Positions 30,062 to 39,069 of a stretch of DNA of 64,000 nucleotides are shown piece by piece. Under the pieces are notes generated by a model. It was not told the origin of the DNA, searched no databases, and worked only from the letters and a program-made list of their open reading frames with translations. The translations under genes were made by a program, and so were the position numbers. This stretch comes from Burkholderiales bacterium 67-32 (lineage in GTDB: Bacteria; Pseudomonadota; Gammaproteobacteria; Burkholderiales; Burkholderiaceae_B). Position 1 is the stretch's first letter. Each line of letters begins with the position of its first letter. The stretch lies in contig MKUP01000022.1 of NCBI GenBank assembly GCA_001898625.1, positions 186,001-250,000 on the forward strand, read 5' to 3'.

Positions 30062-30332
30062 GCTTCTTCGCCCCGGTGTTCGGCGGGGGAGGAAGGTTCG
30101 AAACGGGACGGTTCTCGGCCCACTCGATCACCTCCCTGAGAAGGAAGCCCACTCGCCGGCCGGATAGCTCTCGGGGGGCGGGGAATTTTCCCTCGACTAC
30201 GAGGTTCTGTATCGTTGCGGGGGAAAGCGTGGTCAGCGCGGCGGCGGTCTCCAGCTCCAGGTAAAGGGGGGAAACTCGATCTGCGAGTGCCGCTGTGTGG
30301 TTGCGCCGGGGCGCGGATGCGGATTCACGCAT
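30006..30332 (-). CDS. AlpA-like helix-turn-helix regulator
   Basis: 108 residues with an AlpA/excisionase-type winged helix: TTLSPATIQNLVVEGKFPAPRELSGRRVGFLLREVIEWAENRP. The C-terminal tail is Pro- and Lys-rich (NTGAKKPKRKVDEPP). It is the last gene of the 10-kb early operon and overlaps the end of the integrase gene tail to tail. Such proteins control integrase or act as excision factors; that role fits the place but is inferred. Confidence 0.75.
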   Translation of the reverse strand: MRESASAPRRNHTAALADRVSPLYLELETAAALTTLSPATIQNLVVEGKFPAPRELSGRRVGFLLREVIEWAENRPVSNLPPPPNTGAKKPKRKVDEPPVVPDSQTGA

Positions 30333-31800
30333 GGCGGTTACCCTGCGGGGAAGGGGCAGCCGGTGCTGGGTTCCAGAACCAGATAGCCCATTCGGCGTAG
30401 GCGCGCATCTGGTCAGCATTGAACGCATCGAACACGACATATGAGCCGTTCGGTAGCTGCTTCCGCGCTCGGGTGATAGGGTCGGGAAGCATTGGCAATT
30501 GCCCGGGCGGGGGCCCGGCCTGGTAGCAGTCGCCGAAATCACGGCGAACGGACGTTGTCGCCACGGGCAGCGACGGTACAGCCGGTGCCGCCGGTACCGC
30601 GACGCTCTGCCCCATGGCCCGCGCCATGTCGTCGGCCATGGCCTGGTAGTCCGTGGTGTCCCAAACCGCACCGATGCCGCCACACAGGCTACACCCGCTA
30701 CCCAGGTGACATTTCATCGTGGCACTGTAGGGACCGGTGTCGTGCCCCTCGTTCAATTCGTGGCACCCCGAGCACGAGCGCCAGGAACCGCCGCCTTCGT
30801 TCAGTGTTTCCGTCACGCCGACCAACTCCAGCGGTACCGCCGCTTCGAAGGCGGCTTGCCCGGGCTTCTGGCGCCAGGCCCGGGCCACCAGAAACGGATC
30901 ACGCGCTAATTCGGCGACAGTGTGAGCGCTGGTCTGCGGTGCCGGGGCGTTCTTGATGGACTCCAGCGCCCGCACCCAAGGGCTGTTGGCACTGGAGTGT
31001 TCCCCGATGTCCACATTGAGATGCTGGGCGATGGCGTCAGCCAGCTCGTCGGCTATGTCGTGATATTCGTCGCGTTCGCGGATCGTCTGATCCCACAGTG
31101 CGTCATCGGTCGGCCTGGGATGAGGTGACTGGGCGGTGAGCATAGCCCGCAATTGACGTTGGACGGCCTTGGCTTCTTCTACGCCCGCCAAGTCGTAGTC
31201 CGTGTCGCCACTCTCGCAGGCGCGCCACACGGCGGCATGATAAGCAGCGAGCAAGACATCCAAATCCAGCAGTTGCCCGGACGTAGCCTTCAGCTCGTCC
31301 CGCGGTGCCTGGGCGGTACCGCGTCCTACGTAGAGCGGGATCGTTGCATTCCCGGCGCGGCATGCCAGCCCCATCCCGCCTGCGGGGAATGCGTTTGACC
31401 GATGCAACGCCATTGCATCCAGTGTTTCCTGACTAACCCAGAGAGCCGGCAACTCATCTGCGGCGCTTACAGGTTGCTGCGGTGCCTGGTTATCGCAGGG
31501 CCCGTCCGCCAGGCCGGCCTCGCAGCCTGCTATGAAGGGCGGATGACCGTTGTCTTCGACCGGGCTTTCCGCCTGCCCGCTGGGAGCGCGGCTGGTCTTG
31601 TAGTTTGCGAGCCAGGGAATGTCCGCGTGCATCCGAACAGCCACGGCGCGATTGTGTCGTTCTCGGTCGGCCTGGATGGCGGCGCGCGCGTAGTCCTGCA
31701 TCTGCCCCAGCTCCCAGACATCTCCCATCTCGTCGGCGTATTCCCCAATCTGCCCATAGGGTTCAGGCAGCGGTGGCAGCTGGATATTGTCACTCGCCAT
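30325..31800 (-). CDS. Prophage hypothetical protein with Cys cluster
   Basis: 491 residues, not recognised as a known enzyme. The N-terminus (ADEMGDVWELGQMQDYARAAIQADRE) and C-terminus (FNADQMRAYAEWAI) share a pattern common in short phage early proteins. A Cys/His-rich piece near residues 340-380 (CSGCHELNEGHD then CHLGSGCSLCGG) looks like a zinc-binding knuckle. The centre is low in recognisable motifs. Overlaps the genes on both sides by 8-11 bp in the early operon. Confidence 0.65.
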   Translation of the reverse strand: MASDNIQLPPLPEPYGQIGEYADEMGDVWELGQMQDYARAAIQADRERHNRAVAVRMHADIPWLANYKTSRAPSGQAESPVEDNGHPPFIAGCEAGLADGPCDNQAPQQPVSAADELPALWVSQETLDAMALHRSNAFPAGGMGLACRAGNATIPLYVGRGTAQAPRDELKATSGQLLDLDVLLAAYHAAVWRACESGDTDYDLAGVEEAKAVQRQLRAMLTAQSPHPRPTDDALWDQTIRERDEYHDIADELADAIAQHLNVDIGEHSSANSPWVRALESIKNAPAPQTSAHTVAELARDPFLVARAWRQKPGQAAFEAAVPLELVGVTETLNEGGGSWRSCSGCHELNEGHDTGPYSATMKCHLGSGCSLCGGIGAVWDTTDYQAMADDMARAMGQSVAVPAAPAVPSLPVATTSVRRDFGDCYQAGPPPGQLPMLPDPITRARKQLPNGSYVVFDAFNADQMRAYAEWAIWFWNPAPAAPSPQGNRHA

Positions 31801-32287
31801 GGCGCGCTCCCTCGGACAGCGGTTTTATGAAGGTCAGCCAATGGGTTTTCTCCCGCTTGCCGGACTTGTGGCCAAACAGGGGCTTCTCGTCCGTCAGCGC
31901 AAGGATCTGGCTCACGGGAATCTGCACTTCGGCCCACTTGAAGATGAGCAACCCGCCCGGGCGCAGGACGCGGAAGCACTCGGCCAGCCCCTGCGCTAGG
32001 TCATGCTCCCAGTCGTCGCCCAAGATGCCGTACTTGGCGCGCAGCCAGGAATCACGGCCAGCCCGGCGCAGGTGCGGCGGATCGAACGACACGGCGTAGA
32101 AGGTGTCGTCCGGAAATGGCATGGCCCGGAAATCCATGTTCAGATCGGGCGTGATGCTGAAGGCCCGGCCATCGCACAGGGTATGGTCTTCGCTGCGGAT
32201 GTCGCCGAAAAGGGCGCGCTGGTCCTGACGGTCGAACCACATCATGCGGCCGCCGCAGCAGGGGTCGAGAATCAAGGGCGCGCTCAT
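31790..32287 (-). CDS. SAM-dependent methyltransferase-like protein
   Basis: 165 residues. LILDPCCGGRMMWFD resembles the DPxxGxG SAM-binding motif and SFDPPHLRR resembles the DPPY catalytic motif of amino-methylating DNA methyltransferases, with His in place of Tyr. AECFRVLRPGGLLIFKWAE is the usual strand after the catalytic motif. It has no visible target-recognition domain, so the substrate (DNA, RNA or nucleotide) is open. Four-bp overlap with the MazG-like gene. Confidence 0.75.
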   Translation of the reverse strand: MSAPLILDPCCGGRMMWFDRQDQRALFGDIRSEDHTLCDGRAFSITPDLNMDFRAMPFPDDTFYAVSFDPPHLRRAGRDSWLRAKYGILGDDWEHDLAQGLAECFRVLRPGGLLIFKWAEVQIPVSQILALTDEKPLFGHKSGKREKTHWLTFIKPLSEGARHGE

Positions 32288-33294
32288 TCGGCACCCCCTT
32301 GCGGCGATCCCGCTCGGCGATGGTTGTCCAGGCCCTTGCTGGCGCGCCACGCGTCAACCGAGTTGTCGCCGTCGACGGCAACGCGCGCGGCCATAACGGC
32401 GGTCTGAACCGCCTCTTTCCAGACGTTCTTTCCTGGCTCGTCCAGCAATGCCTTAATCAGCTCGCCGAACTCTTCCGCCAGGGCTAGACCCATGATGCGG
32501 TCACCAGGGAAAAGGCGGCGTGCACGCGATAGCTCCTGCTCGACGTCCGCGATAAACCGCGCGGTGTCACGCTGTGCATCCTCCGGCACCGCATCTACCA
32601 CGGGAGGCGCTGGCCGAAGCGCTTCATCACGCCCGCTGATCCGCTCACCGCGCTGGTGCAGCATCATGCAGAAATTCGCCACATCCACGGGATCTCCCTT
32701 GGTGATGTGGCTACGCAGCAGGAGGGACAAATGATCCTGGCTGCACTGCGCCTTGTCATACCACCCTCCGCGTCCCTCGGCGCGCTTCTTGGCGAGCTTG
32801 GCCTTCATGGCGGCCGCGAAGCGGTCTACCGCCTCGTCGTCTCGGCGGCCGGCCTGCTCGGATACGAATTGGCCGGTCAAGGATGCTACCTCGGCAGGGG
32901 CAGTCTTGATGGGCGGTTGTGCTTTACCCGCCAGCCAGAACACCGCGCACAGGGCGCTATCGGCCTTCCCCCAGACGTCATGCTCTCGCGCCATCTGCTC
33001 GAATGCTGGGTCGTCGTAGGGATCGCCAACACGGATGTTTTCGGGCTGCAGAGTGACCGTGCTCGAATCGGACGTTTCGGGGGCCGAGAGCGACACTCGG
33101 GCCGCATTCCAGGCTGCAGGACGACGTTCGCTGTAGTGCCGCGAAAGTTCGTCGTATGCGGCGACGTCCTCGGGGCGTTCCAGGTAGTCGGGTTGCGCCG
33201 CGAGGCGGGCCATCCCACGCTTGATGTCCTCAAGCGCCACGAGCTCGGCCAGTGCACCACGAATCGGGTTAGTGCTCTCGGTTGACATGATCAT
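32284..33294 (-). CDS. Prophage protein with MazG-like C-terminal domain
   Basis: 336 residues. The C-terminal 80 residues (GLALAEEFGELIKALLDE, then WKEAVQTAVMAARVAVDGD) resemble all-alpha NTP pyrophosphohydrolases of the MazG/DUF550 kind, with an EExxE helix. The middle part (VDVANFCMMLHQRGERI) also occurs in phage proteins of this type. The N-terminus is unrecognised. The ATG at 33294 follows GGAAGG; a second ATG lies two codons downstream. Nucleotide-pool action is inferred. Overlaps DUF5131 gene by 26 bp. Confidence 0.65.
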   Translation of the reverse strand: MIMSTESTNPIRGALAELVALEDIKRGMARLAAQPDYLERPEDVAAYDELSRHYSERRPAAWNAARVSLSAPETSDSSTVTLQPENIRVGDPYDDPAFEQMAREHDVWGKADSALCAVFWLAGKAQPPIKTAPAEVASLTGQFVSEQAGRRDDEAVDRFAAAMKAKLAKKRAEGRGGWYDKAQCSQDHLSLLLRSHITKGDPVDVANFCMMLHQRGERISGRDEALRPAPPVVDAVPEDAQRDTARFIADVEQELSRARRLFPGDRIMGLALAEEFGELIKALLDEPGKNVWKEAVQTAVMAARVAVDGDNSVDAWRASKGLDNHRRAGSPQGGAE

Positions 33295-34315
33295 GTCCTT
33301 CCTTCGGGGATCGGGGGAATTCGTTGTGGGTGCAGCCGTCCAGCCGCCGGCCTGCGGCTTTCTTCCCGACGCGATACAGGTCTGGTTCGTCGTCGATATG
33401 TCCGTCGTCAGCGGCGAGGCTCTCCATACCGACGCTCCATTCGCTGTTGAGCCACATGGCCGTCTTAACGATGCCCGCATGACGCTCGACATTCACCCCT
33501 GGTGTCCATTCGCCCCATTGCTTGAACAGAAACGGCACGCCGGCGGCGGCACACTGATCGCGCAGGCTCCGGGCCCAATCGGGATGCATCGGGCGTGCGC
33601 CTGGGCCGCTCTCGCCGCCGACGATGATCCAGTCGAGGGCTGGGATGTCAGGCATCGGATTGCCATCGTCATCCGTGCATTCCGTTGTGCCGGTCAGGGG
33701 GTAGATCTCAGCCCAGCCATTGATGTCAATGCGGGTCAGGTCTACCGGCCCCAGCAGCGGCTCCATGCTCAGGAACCGCACGCGCGCCGGCACGGCCATC
33801 AACTTCGGGATGTCGCGGTCGGCCTCAATCTGGTTGGCGATGGTGGCGCCAATCCAGACGTTCGGCCACGGATAATCCGCCCATCGCGTCAGGCCGTGCG
33901 ACATGACGTCGAGCGCGGCATCCAGCATTTGGTGGGCATTGCCGATGCGTTTGGTCAGCAGCAGCCAGTCAAGGTTCGGCGTGTCCGCGATCAGCTGCAG
34001 CAGGTCAATGCGCCACTGCGGATCCACGGCATTGTCGAATACGTCGGCCAGGCTGGCGCAGAACACGCGCCGGCGGCGGCCATGCTCGGCGACGAACGCA
34101 TCGTGCTCGGCGTTCCACTTGATCGGCTGCCGCCAGTTCTCGGCACTGGTGCGCCGGCGTGGTGCGCCCGGGCCCCAGTTCGGCGCCACACCGCCGCCGA
34201 AGCGCGCGTTGCGCGTCTCGGCGTAGCAGTGGTCGCAGCCCAGGCCCATTTTCTGGCAGCCTTCCCAGGGGTTGAACGTGGCGTCCGTCCATTCGATGTT
34301 GCTGCGTTCGGTCAT
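33269..34315 (-). CDS. DUF5131 (phage Gp37/Gp68) family protein
   Basis: 348 residues beginning NIEWTDATFNPWEGCQKMG, the family signature. Three cysteines in CQKMGLGCDHCYAE resemble a radical-SAM/Fe-S cluster loop; KRIGNAHQ, SMEPLLGPVDL and VGGESGPGARPM are further family blocks. DUF5131 proteins are widespread in phages, and their reaction is not established as far as I know. Embedded in the early operon between the MazG-like and a small membrane-protein gene. Confidence 0.88.
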   Translation of the reverse strand: MTERSNIEWTDATFNPWEGCQKMGLGCDHCYAETRNARFGGGVAPNWGPGAPRRRTSAENWRQPIKWNAEHDAFVAEHGRRRRVFCASLADVFDNAVDPQWRIDLLQLIADTPNLDWLLLTKRIGNAHQMLDAALDVMSHGLTRWADYPWPNVWIGATIANQIEADRDIPKLMAVPARVRFLSMEPLLGPVDLTRIDINGWAEIYPLTGTTECTDDDGNPMPDIPALDWIIVGGESGPGARPMHPDWARSLRDQCAAAGVPFLFKQWGEWTPGVNVERHAGIVKTAMWLNSEWSVGMESLAADDGHIDDEPDLYRVGKKAAGRRLDGCTHNEFPRSPKEGHDHVNREH

Positions 34316-34668
34316 GGCCGCTCCCCGTTACGGTCGACGCGGAGGCGCAGTCCTGTCCGGATCTCGCGCAGCTGGACGCACAAGCCTGGGAGCGTGCAGT
34401 TCTCGTTTGCCCTGGGCGGCCCAGCGTTGAGCTGTTTCCCTTCGCCGAACGCCTGCAGGTTGTCGAGGAACCGGGCAAAGTCAGGCATTTCGGACAGCCA
34501 CTCGCGAGAGGATCGGATGAACGCCTTGTACCGATACAGGGAGTCCTCGAGCCGCTGAAAGCGCCGGGCATTCTCGATACTGCAGACGAAATAGCCCACG
34601 GCGGCGCCCACCGAGAGCGAGGCCATGATGACGAGGGCAAAGCCGAATGAGTCAGGCGTGGGATTCAT
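34312..34668 (-). CDS. Small prophage protein with one membrane segment
   Basis: 118 residues: a hydrophobic segment near the start (FALVIMASLSVGAAVGYFVC) followed by a basic, partly helical soluble part (ARRFQRLEDSLYRYKAFIRSSREWL). Topology suggests a single-pass inner-membrane protein facing the cytoplasm. Not recognised. Four-bp overlap with the DUF5131 gene start. Confidence 0.6.
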   Translation of the reverse strand: MNPTPDSFGFALVIMASLSVGAAVGYFVCSIENARRFQRLEDSLYRYKAFIRSSREWLSEMPDFARFLDNLQAFGEGKQLNAGPPRANENCTLPGLCVQLREIRTGLRLRVDRNGERP

Positions 34669-35275
34669 GGGAAGGAGCCTCCAGGTTGGGGGAAGTAAGG
34701 CGGGGTTGATACCGGAGCTCGGCTGCGGCCTGGGCGCGGGCGGCGCCCATCTCCCAAATGCGGAACCACAGCTGCACGGTAGGATCGGCGTAGCGGCCAG
34801 CGGCATCGAGCTGGCGCTGGTCGTCGGAAAGAGGCACGTCGGCCTCGAAGGCGTCGTGCGTGAAGCTGTCACCCCAGGGCAGGCCTCGCCACTTTTGCAG
34901 GGCGCTGGCCAGGGTGGGATGCTCCCACGGGGATCGGCCGCTACCCGGCCGGTACGGCCGCGGCCGAAGGACGAGCCGCAGCGTGTGAAAGCGCATGGGC
35001 CGGAGCTCGACGCGCACGCACATGTCGTGGGCGGCGAACACCAGGCGCGTGAGCGTGCCTGGGTCGGTGGTGGCGAGTTCGGGCTTGTAGACCGGAACCT
35101 CGACGCCACCCTCGACGCCGAACCACTGGACCCGGGGCCAGTCCACCGTCAACTGCTCGGGCGCCGCGGCGAAGATCGCGCACAGCAATGCGACGGCGCG
35201 TTCGTGGAACTCCGAGGGGGCCAGCGTGGGCGCGACCGTGGGGAGGAAGGCTCGGATCTGTTCGATTCGGTCCAT
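34652..35275 (-). CDS. Prophage early hypothetical protein
   Basis: 207 residues, soluble, no recognised domain. N-terminus MDRIEQIRAFLPTVAPTLAP; the middle contains many Arg/Pro (LRLVLRPRPYRPGSG) and the C-terminus WFRIWEMGAARAQAAAELRYQ. Ends inside the start of the small membrane-protein gene (17 bp overlap) and begins 10 bp after ssb. Confidence 0.6.
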   Translation of the reverse strand: MDRIEQIRAFLPTVAPTLAPSEFHERAVALLCAIFAAAPEQLTVDWPRVQWFGVEGGVEVPVYKPELATTDPGTLTRLVFAAHDMCVRVELRPMRFHTLRLVLRPRPYRPGSGRSPWEHPTLASALQKWRGLPWGDSFTHDAFEADVPLSDDQRQLDAAGRYADPTVQLWFRIWEMGAARAQAAAELRYQPRLTSPNLEAPSHESHA

Positions 35276-35285
35276 GTTTCCTCCG

Positions 35286-35744
35286 CTACAGCACCAGGCC
35301 GGCCCGGCCGGCGGCAGCGGGCGCGAACGGAATGTCGTCGTCCATGTTGCCGCCGCCGTAGGGCGATGACGCGGGCCGAGCCTGCGGGCTGGGGCCGTCG
35401 TCGTCGCGGCGCAGGCCCAGCATTTGCATGTGATCGCCGATGATCTCCGTCGTGTACTTGTCGGCACCGGTCTGGCGGTCCTGCCATTTGCGGGTCTTGA
35501 GGCGTCCCTCCACGTAGACAGAGCGGCCTTTCTTCAGGTACTCCCCGGCGACCTCGGCCAGGCGGTTGTAGAGCACCACGCGATGCCACTCGGTCTCTTC
35601 GCGGCGTTCGCCCGTGCTCTTGTCCTTCCAGGCCTGCGTGGTGGCGATGGAAATGCTGGTGATGGCGGAGCCATCCGGCATGTAGCGCACGTCGGGGTCG
35701 CGGCCGAGGTTGCCGACCAAGATCACTTTGTTAACGCTGGCCAC
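35286..35744 (-). CDS. ssb: Phage-encoded single-stranded DNA-binding protein
   Basis: 152 residues, OB-fold [57 protein letters not shown]. The acidic tip DDDIPF that recruits repair proteins is present but is not terminal: about a dozen residues ([12 protein letters not shown]) follow it. In SSBs the Phe is normally the last residue, so partner binding might be altered. Lies in the early operon next to ParB-fold genes. Confidence 0.93.
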   Translation of the reverse strand: MASVNKVILVGNLGRDPDVRYMPDGSAITSISIATTQAWKDKSTGERREETEWHRVVLYNRLAEVAGEYLKKGRSVYVEGRLKTRKWQDRQTGADKYTTEIIGDHMQMLGLRRDDDGPSPQARPASSPYGGGNMDDDIPFAPAAAGRAGLVL

Positions 35745-36081
35745 GATGCGCTCCCAGCAGCTCGGGCACGACCTCGCCGGTATCGACGTAGTACCAGTCG
35801 GAGTCGGTCAAGTTGTTGATGAGGAATCGCTCGAACACCTCTGGCGGCTCGGCAGCACGCGCGCGAGCCCATTTGGCGGTCGGGCCGCGCCAGGTGGGCT
35901 CCACGCCTCGCCGGCGTGCCGCGGCCAGGTTGTGGTGGCCGTCGATCAGGATGCGGTACATGCGACCGCGCAGCTCAACGTCTTCCGTGTTGACGATGAA
36001 CACCGTAAAGCGGGCGGCCTTGTCGGCGACCTTGGCCGGATCCAGGAAACGCTGGGAGCTGATGAGCGGAGGTGTCGTCAT
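35731..36081 (-). CDS. Small ParB-like-fold protein
   Basis: 116 residues. The motif [18 protein letters not shown] matches the DGHHR-type core of the ParB/sulfiredoxin fold, seen in nucleases and NTP-using enzymes. No DNA-binding helix-turn-helix follows, so it is not a full partition protein. It overlaps the ends of both the large parB gene (4 bp) and ssb (14 bp). Confidence 0.68.
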   Translation of the reverse strand: MTTPPLISSQRFLDPAKVADKAARFTVFIVNTEDVELRGRMYRILIDGHHNLAAARRRGVEPTWRGPTAKWARARAAEPPEVFERFLINNLTDSDWYYVDTGEVVPELLGAHRGQR

Positions 36082-38228
36082 GCCGAGGCCTCCGTGGCGG
36101 GGTCAGTAGCTTCGGTATCAGCGGGAGATTCCGCCATGGTTGGCGCAGGCTCCAACTGATCGCTCAACAGGCTGGCGTGCTTACTGCCATCGTCGAACTC
36201 GACGGCGACGTGTTGGCCGTTGACGCCGGTGATCGTGCCGATCCTGCCGCAAACCTTGAGGCGCTTCCGGTTAGGGCCGCGCGAGTCTTCCTTGACGCGA
36301 ACGCGATCGTCGGTCGACCATGTAGCTCTCTCGGACGTTTCCGGAGCGGGTAATTCCGCCAGGGGCGCCGATTCACCTGCCTCGGCTGACACAATCTCGT
36401 CGGGCGCATCGGAATCAGCGGAGGCCTTGGCGCGTCGCCCTTTAGCCGGCGCCTTCGTGGGCTCGGCCTTCTTGCTGGTGGTCTTCTTGGCTGTCGGCTT
36501 CATTGCGCTGACGACCTCGCGGCGCACGGCTTTGGTATTGATTCCCAGGCTTTCCGCGATATCGACCAGCTCGACCGAACTCGGGTTGCGATACTCGTCG
36601 ATCCCCAGCGCCGGCAGAACAATCAACAGCAAGAGCAGCTCGGCTAGCTGTAGCGGATCGAGGGCGGCGAAGCGTCTCCTGACGTCGGCGAGTTCCCAGC
36701 GGCCATAGTCTGGCTTCTTCCAGCCCAGCATGTCCGCCAACTCCTTGCACGCGCGCGGATCGGTGCGATGGAAGAGTGATGAGGCCAGGATGACTGTATG
36801 CGTCAGGCGGATCGAGCCGTCCTCGTCGTTGGCGGGTTCGCCGGCCTGCGTGGCGGTGCGAATATCCGCGACCAGGCGCTTGCGATAGGCGATTTCCTGG
36901 CGCTGCTTTTCGCGGCGCTTCTTGTTCTCGTCCCGGGTGTCAGCGGCGGAGCGGCCGCTATCTAGGCTGTTGCTTACCCTCCAGTCATTGATGCCCTGAC
37001 TCTGGAGCCCTTCCGCGGCAATCTCGGCCGGAATAGCAGTCAACGCTTCGCCGCTCTGCGGATCGATAATCGTCACGCTGTGCTTGAGGTGTTCGTCGCC
37101 CAGCAACTCCCGGTACATCGGGTGTATGTGCGTGGGGGCCTGATATTCGTCGTCGCCCCCCTCGTCCTGGGTGTCCTCGAACTCTTCGCGATCGGAATCG
37201 ATATCCGCGCGGTCCGCCTCGGCAATGGGCCGAACTGGCGCGGCGTCGCAGCGGTTATCCAACAGCACGTAGCCCTTCATGCTGAACTGCCCATAGGGCA
37301 TGATCCGCTTGGCTTCGGCTCCCTCAATGATCCTCTGTCCCCTGGTCTGCGCCGCTTCGAGCAGGCGGCGGCTATGCGCCTCGACCTTTTGCGCGTGGCA
37401 TTCGGGATCGGTGCAGACGTCTGCACTGCCTACGTCGGAGAACAAGTCCGGATTGGCGCCGGTACGTTTCGGGCACTCGCGACACGAACCGGCCGATGGC
37501 AATAGCGCGGCATCGGCGATGGGGAACTTGGCCTGATCCAGGCGTAGCATGTATCGGGACTTGATATGCTCGGCGGCGCGCCTGAAGGACATCGGCTCGC
37601 CACCCCATTCCCCGCCCGTGATGGTGTTGAGGGCCTCGCTCTGCATGGTGGCATTGGGCAGGCGCGCCAGAAGTAGGGCGGTGGAAGCCGTGAGCTTGTC
37701 GGCGTAGAAGGCCTCCCGAGCCTCCGGCGTCAGGGCGCATAGCTTCATCCGGGCGTAGATGTAGGCTTTGCTCTTGCCCAGCTTGGCCGCGACCTCTTCC
37801 ACGCTGTAGCCGGTCCGGTCCGCATGCGAGCGCATGAGGGCTTCATAGCCCTCGGCCTCCTCGAGCGGATGAAGGTCCTCCCGCTGCATGTTCTCGATGA
37901 CCTGCAGCTCCAGGGCCTCCAGGTCCGACACGTGTACGACGCGGGCCAGGATGAACTCGTCGTCGTTTATGCCGGTGGCGCGCCAGCGGCGTTCCCCCGC
38001 GATCAGCTCGTACTGGCCCGCCAGGTCAGGGTGGGGACGCACGACGATGGGCTGCAACTGCCCCAGTTGCTTGAGACTCCGGGCCAACTCCGTCAGCGAC
38101 TCGTCGAAGAACCGCTTCCGAGGGTTGGTCTTGGAGGAATGAACGAGTGCATGGGGTAGATAGCACGTCGTGCCGTGCTCAACGGGATGTTGCATGCCCA
38201 GGCTCTCGGCGGTGGTCATGGCGTTCAT
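36078..38228 (-). CDS. Large ParB/RepB-family protein without a ParA partner
   Basis: 716 residues. ParB N-terminal domain (NPRKRFFDESLTELARSLKQLG, ELIAGERRWRA), box II-like ENMQREDLHPLEEAEGY, then a helix-turn-helix (YSVEEVAAKLGKSKAYIYARM). A Cys-rich stretch (CRECPKRTG and CTDPECH) may bind zinc. The C-terminal half is charged, Lys/Ala-rich and ends in a KOW/Tudor-like strand set (RIGTITGVNGQHVAVEFDD). No ParA gene is in the window. It contains one copy of the GTGCAGACGTCTGCAC palindrome. Confidence 0.88.
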   Translation of the reverse strand: MNAMTTAESLGMQHPVEHGTTCYLPHALVHSSKTNPRKRFFDESLTELARSLKQLGQLQPIVVRPHPDLAGQYELIAGERRWRATGINDDEFILARVVHVSDLEALELQVIENMQREDLHPLEEAEGYEALMRSHADRTGYSVEEVAAKLGKSKAYIYARMKLCALTPEAREAFYADKLTASTALLLARLPNATMQSEALNTITGGEWGGEPMSFRRAAEHIKSRYMLRLDQAKFPIADAALLPSAGSCRECPKRTGANPDLFSDVGSADVCTDPECHAQKVEAHSRRLLEAAQTRGQRIIEGAEAKRIMPYGQFSMKGYVLLDNRCDAAPVRPIAEADRADIDSDREEFEDTQDEGGDDEYQAPTHIHPMYRELLGDEHLKHSVTIIDPQSGEALTAIPAEIAAEGLQSQGINDWRVSNSLDSGRSAADTRDENKKRREKQRQEIAYRKRLVADIRTATQAGEPANDEDGSIRLTHTVILASSLFHRTDPRACKELADMLGWKKPDYGRWELADVRRRFAALDPLQLAELLLLLIVLPALGIDEYRNPSSVELVDIAESLGINTKAVRREVVSAMKPTAKKTTSKKAEPTKAPAKGRRAKASADSDAPDEIVSAEAGESAPLAELPAPETSERATWSTDDRVRVKEDSRGPNRKRLKVCGRIGTITGVNGQHVAVEFDDGSKHASLLSDQLEPAPTMAESPADTEATDPATEASA
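37411..37426. repeat. 16-bp palindrome, copy 1 (within parB-like gene)
   Basis: GTGCAGACGTCTGCAC, a perfect palindrome. Exact second copy at 48081 and a 15/16 copy at 57785. Size and central ACGT resemble parS sites; ParB binding is a hypothesis. Confidence 0.6.
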
Positions 38229-38431
38229 GTGGACTCCTTGGGGGAGAGGGTGTAGACGACGCGGGCCAGGGCGTCGGTCGCGCGCTCGAGCTCGACCAGC
38301 CGTTGGATGGCCAGGTCGGGATCAAGCGCGGGCCGATCGCTGATGCCGGCGGTTTCGAATACGGTCAGGACGGAACGGGCGGCGGCGATCTGGCGCTTGG
38401 CGAGGTCGCGGTCGATGGGGATGTTGCTCAC
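38225..38431 (-). CDS. Small prophage protein
   Basis: 68 residues, helical (DLAKRQIAAARSVLTVFETAG; AIQRLVELERATDALARVVY). GTG start overlapping the stop of the upstream gene (GTGA), and its own stop overlaps the parB ATG: tight translational coupling in the early operon. Not recognised. Confidence 0.6.
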   Translation of the reverse strand: MSNIPIDRDLAKRQIAAARSVLTVFETAGISDRPALDPDLAIQRLVELERATDALARVVYTLSPKEST

Positions 38432-38835
38432 GCCGTGCCCCCGCCGGCTTGGAGCATTCGGGCGACCGTGGCGCTCGGTTCGGGGTCGAAAATATTGGCG
38501 GCCGTACCGTGGTTGACGAAGATGCGCCCGTCCACCAGCACGCCGATGGACCATTCGTCATCGCTGGCGGCTGATGCGTGCGTGTCGGGGGTGGCCGGCA
38601 CCGTTGCAGCAGGGATAGGCCGAGGCGTGTCCGGCGGCGTGCCGGCCGATACGGCACGGTACAGACGGAACCCATCCGCCATGCCGGCGGGCGTCACTTT
38701 GGCCCGTTGGTACAGGTTGCTCAGGGTCTTGCGGACCTTCTCGACGTCGCCGCCGAGCTGGCGGGCGATGTCGTCGGCGCTTCGGGCGGACGTGCCGAGG
38801 GCCTCCAGCACGTCGCTGGATGTCACATTGCGCAT
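38428..38835 (-). CDS. Prophage winged-helix protein
   Basis: 135 residues. The N-terminal 60 residues form a helix-turn-helix (SSDVLEALGTSARSADDIARQLGGDVEKVRKTLSNLYQRAKV), then a Pro/Ala/Thr linker and a short C-terminal domain (EWSIGVLVDGRIFVNHGT). Probably DNA-binding; the target is unknown. Confidence 0.65.
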   Translation of the reverse strand: MRNVTSSDVLEALGTSARSADDIARQLGGDVEKVRKTLSNLYQRAKVTPAGMADGFRLYRAVSAGTPPDTPRPIPAATVPATPDTHASAASDDEWSIGVLVDGRIFVNHGTAANIFDPEPSATVARMLQAGGGTA

Positions 38836-38844
38836 GGAAAACTC

Positions 38845-39069
38845 CTAGTCGTTGTCGGTGTCGCCGGCGCGGATCTTCATGAGGTCGATCACCTGGGCGG
38901 GCCGGCGGCGCCGTGGTGTAGGGGGGCGCGGACGCGCGATCGTCTCTGCCGTCACCTGCAGCGCCAGGGCAAGGCCGGGCGTGCGCAGCGCGACATCCAG
39001 ACTCACGGGGAGGCGGGACTGGCGCCAGGCCTCCTCTAGGTGCTCACGATTGACGGCGACGCGAGCCAT
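38845..39069 (-). CDS. Small basic prophage protein
   Basis: 74 residues, Arg/Pro-rich near the end (RPRPPTPRRRRPAQVIDLMKI). Its ATG overlaps the stop of the upstream membrane-protein gene (TGATG). Not recognised. Confidence 0.55.
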   Translation of the reverse strand: MARVAVNREHLEEAWRQSRLPVSLDVALRTPGLALALQVTAETIARPRPPTPRRRRPAQVIDLMKIRAGDTDND

